This document shows, in pieces, positions 5,003 through 5,232 of a stretch of DNA of 5,232 nt. The stretch spans positions 1-5,232 of the forward strand of contig DERU01000287.1 in NCBI GenBank assembly GCA_002361095.1, written 5' to 3'. Under the pieces are notes generated by a model, which was not told the DNA's origin, ran no database searches, and saw nothing but the letters and a program-made list of their open reading frames with translations. Within the stretch, counting starts at the first letter, position 1; every line of letters begins with the position of its first letter. The DNA comes from Lachnospiraceae bacterium UBA3332 (GTDB lineage: Bacteria; Bacillota; Clostridia; Lachnospirales; Lachnospiraceae). The translations under genes and the position numbers were made by a program.

Positions 5003-5232
5003 ATGAACGGGAAGAAAAAGCTTGTGTTTATACTGTTGGCGGTAGTTCTTGCTGCGTCTGTACTTCTTATAGTCTGGGGTGTTCGCGGATTCGTATACCA
5101 ATGGCAGGATTTGGACAGGAAAAAGCAGATGCAGGAGACAGTACGGCAGGTTCCTGCGCAAACGGGAAAGAAAAATCAAGACCTAGAAGGGGCAGGAATG
5201 GAAAGGCAAGAAACGGGAGAACCGGGAGAACC
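5003..5232 (+). CDS. Membrane-anchored protein of unknown function, N-terminal part, cut by window edge
   Basis: An ATG at 5003, preceded by the purine-rich GGGGGAAAG (4993-5001), opens a frame that runs to the right edge without a stop (about 77 residues visible). It starts M-N-G-K-K-K and has one hydrophobic segment (about residues 7-27, 'LVFILLAVVLAASVLLIVWG'), followed by a polar, charged region rich in Gln, Lys, Glu and Gly ending in 'ETGEPGEP'. The pattern is a type II membrane anchor or uncleaved signal followed by an extracytoplasmic linker; the functional domain would lie beyond the window. Same-strand position 87 nt after the repeat protein suggests the same operon. No family can be named from this part. 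Confidence 0.7.
   Translation, partial: MNGKKKLVFILLAVVLAASVLLIVWGVRGFVYQWQDLDRKKQMQETVRQVPAQTGKKNQDLEGAGMERQETGEPGE

Noticed and set aside
4268..5179. Long reverse-strand open frame (303 codons) opposite the repeat protein
   Set aside because: It runs antisense across the repeat gene, the spacer and the next gene start, shows no recognisable domain, and is explained by the absence of reverse stops in GC-rich repetitive coding DNA. The forward frame has a signal peptide and good ribosome binding sites.

Overview
The window looks like the start of an exopolysaccharide/capsule operon from a Firmicute, most likely a gut Clostridia of the Lachnospiraceae type. I infer this from the Firmicute arrangement of a PHP-type tyrosine phosphatase, a separate Wzz-like adaptor, a BY-kinase and an LCP transferase. 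The integrase style, the strong purine-rich ribosome binding sites and the mid-GC coding DNA with AT-rich spacers agree with this. No 16S or other taxonomic marker is present, so the assignment is by style only.

Layout, all on the + strand. (1) 2-394: the C-terminal catalytic half of a tyrosine recombinase, cut by the left window edge. (2) 395-799: a non-coding, AT-rich gap holding a perfect 19-bp inverted repeat (422-440 and 748-766) around a 307-bp core. Beside a recombinase and directly upstream of a surface-polysaccharide operon, this is the signature of an invertible promoter (phase-variation switch). (3) 800-4070: cpsB (phosphatase), cpsC/wzz (membrane adaptor and chain-length regulator), cpsD (tyrosine kinase with a Tyr-rich tail) and an LCP-family glycopolymer transferase. 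They are joined by a 1-nt gap, a 4-nt overlap and a 14-nt overlap, so they are one transcription unit. (4) 4071-4210: an intergenic stretch that can fold into three consecutive hairpins, one with a long stem and a GAAA loop. (5) 4211-4915: an unrecognised secreted protein with repeated acidic 'xVPLGDG' motifs, a Gly/Ala-rich hydrophobic segment and a basic C-terminus. (6) 4916-5002: a short spacer with a strong hairpin. (7) 5003 to the right edge: the start of a membrane-anchored protein of unknown function.

Working model: the recombinase flips the 422-766 segment and so places or removes promoter elements in front of cpsB, giving ON/OFF expression of the polysaccharide locus. Within the operon, CpsD autophosphorylates its tyrosine cluster when activated by CpsC, and CpsB removes the phosphates; this cycle tunes chain length and export. 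The LCP enzyme attaches the finished polymer to the cell wall. The repeat protein and the last membrane protein are probably surface or envelope accessories of the same locus. The inverted repeat is directly visible; flipping, promoter positions and the identity of the acting recombinase are inference.
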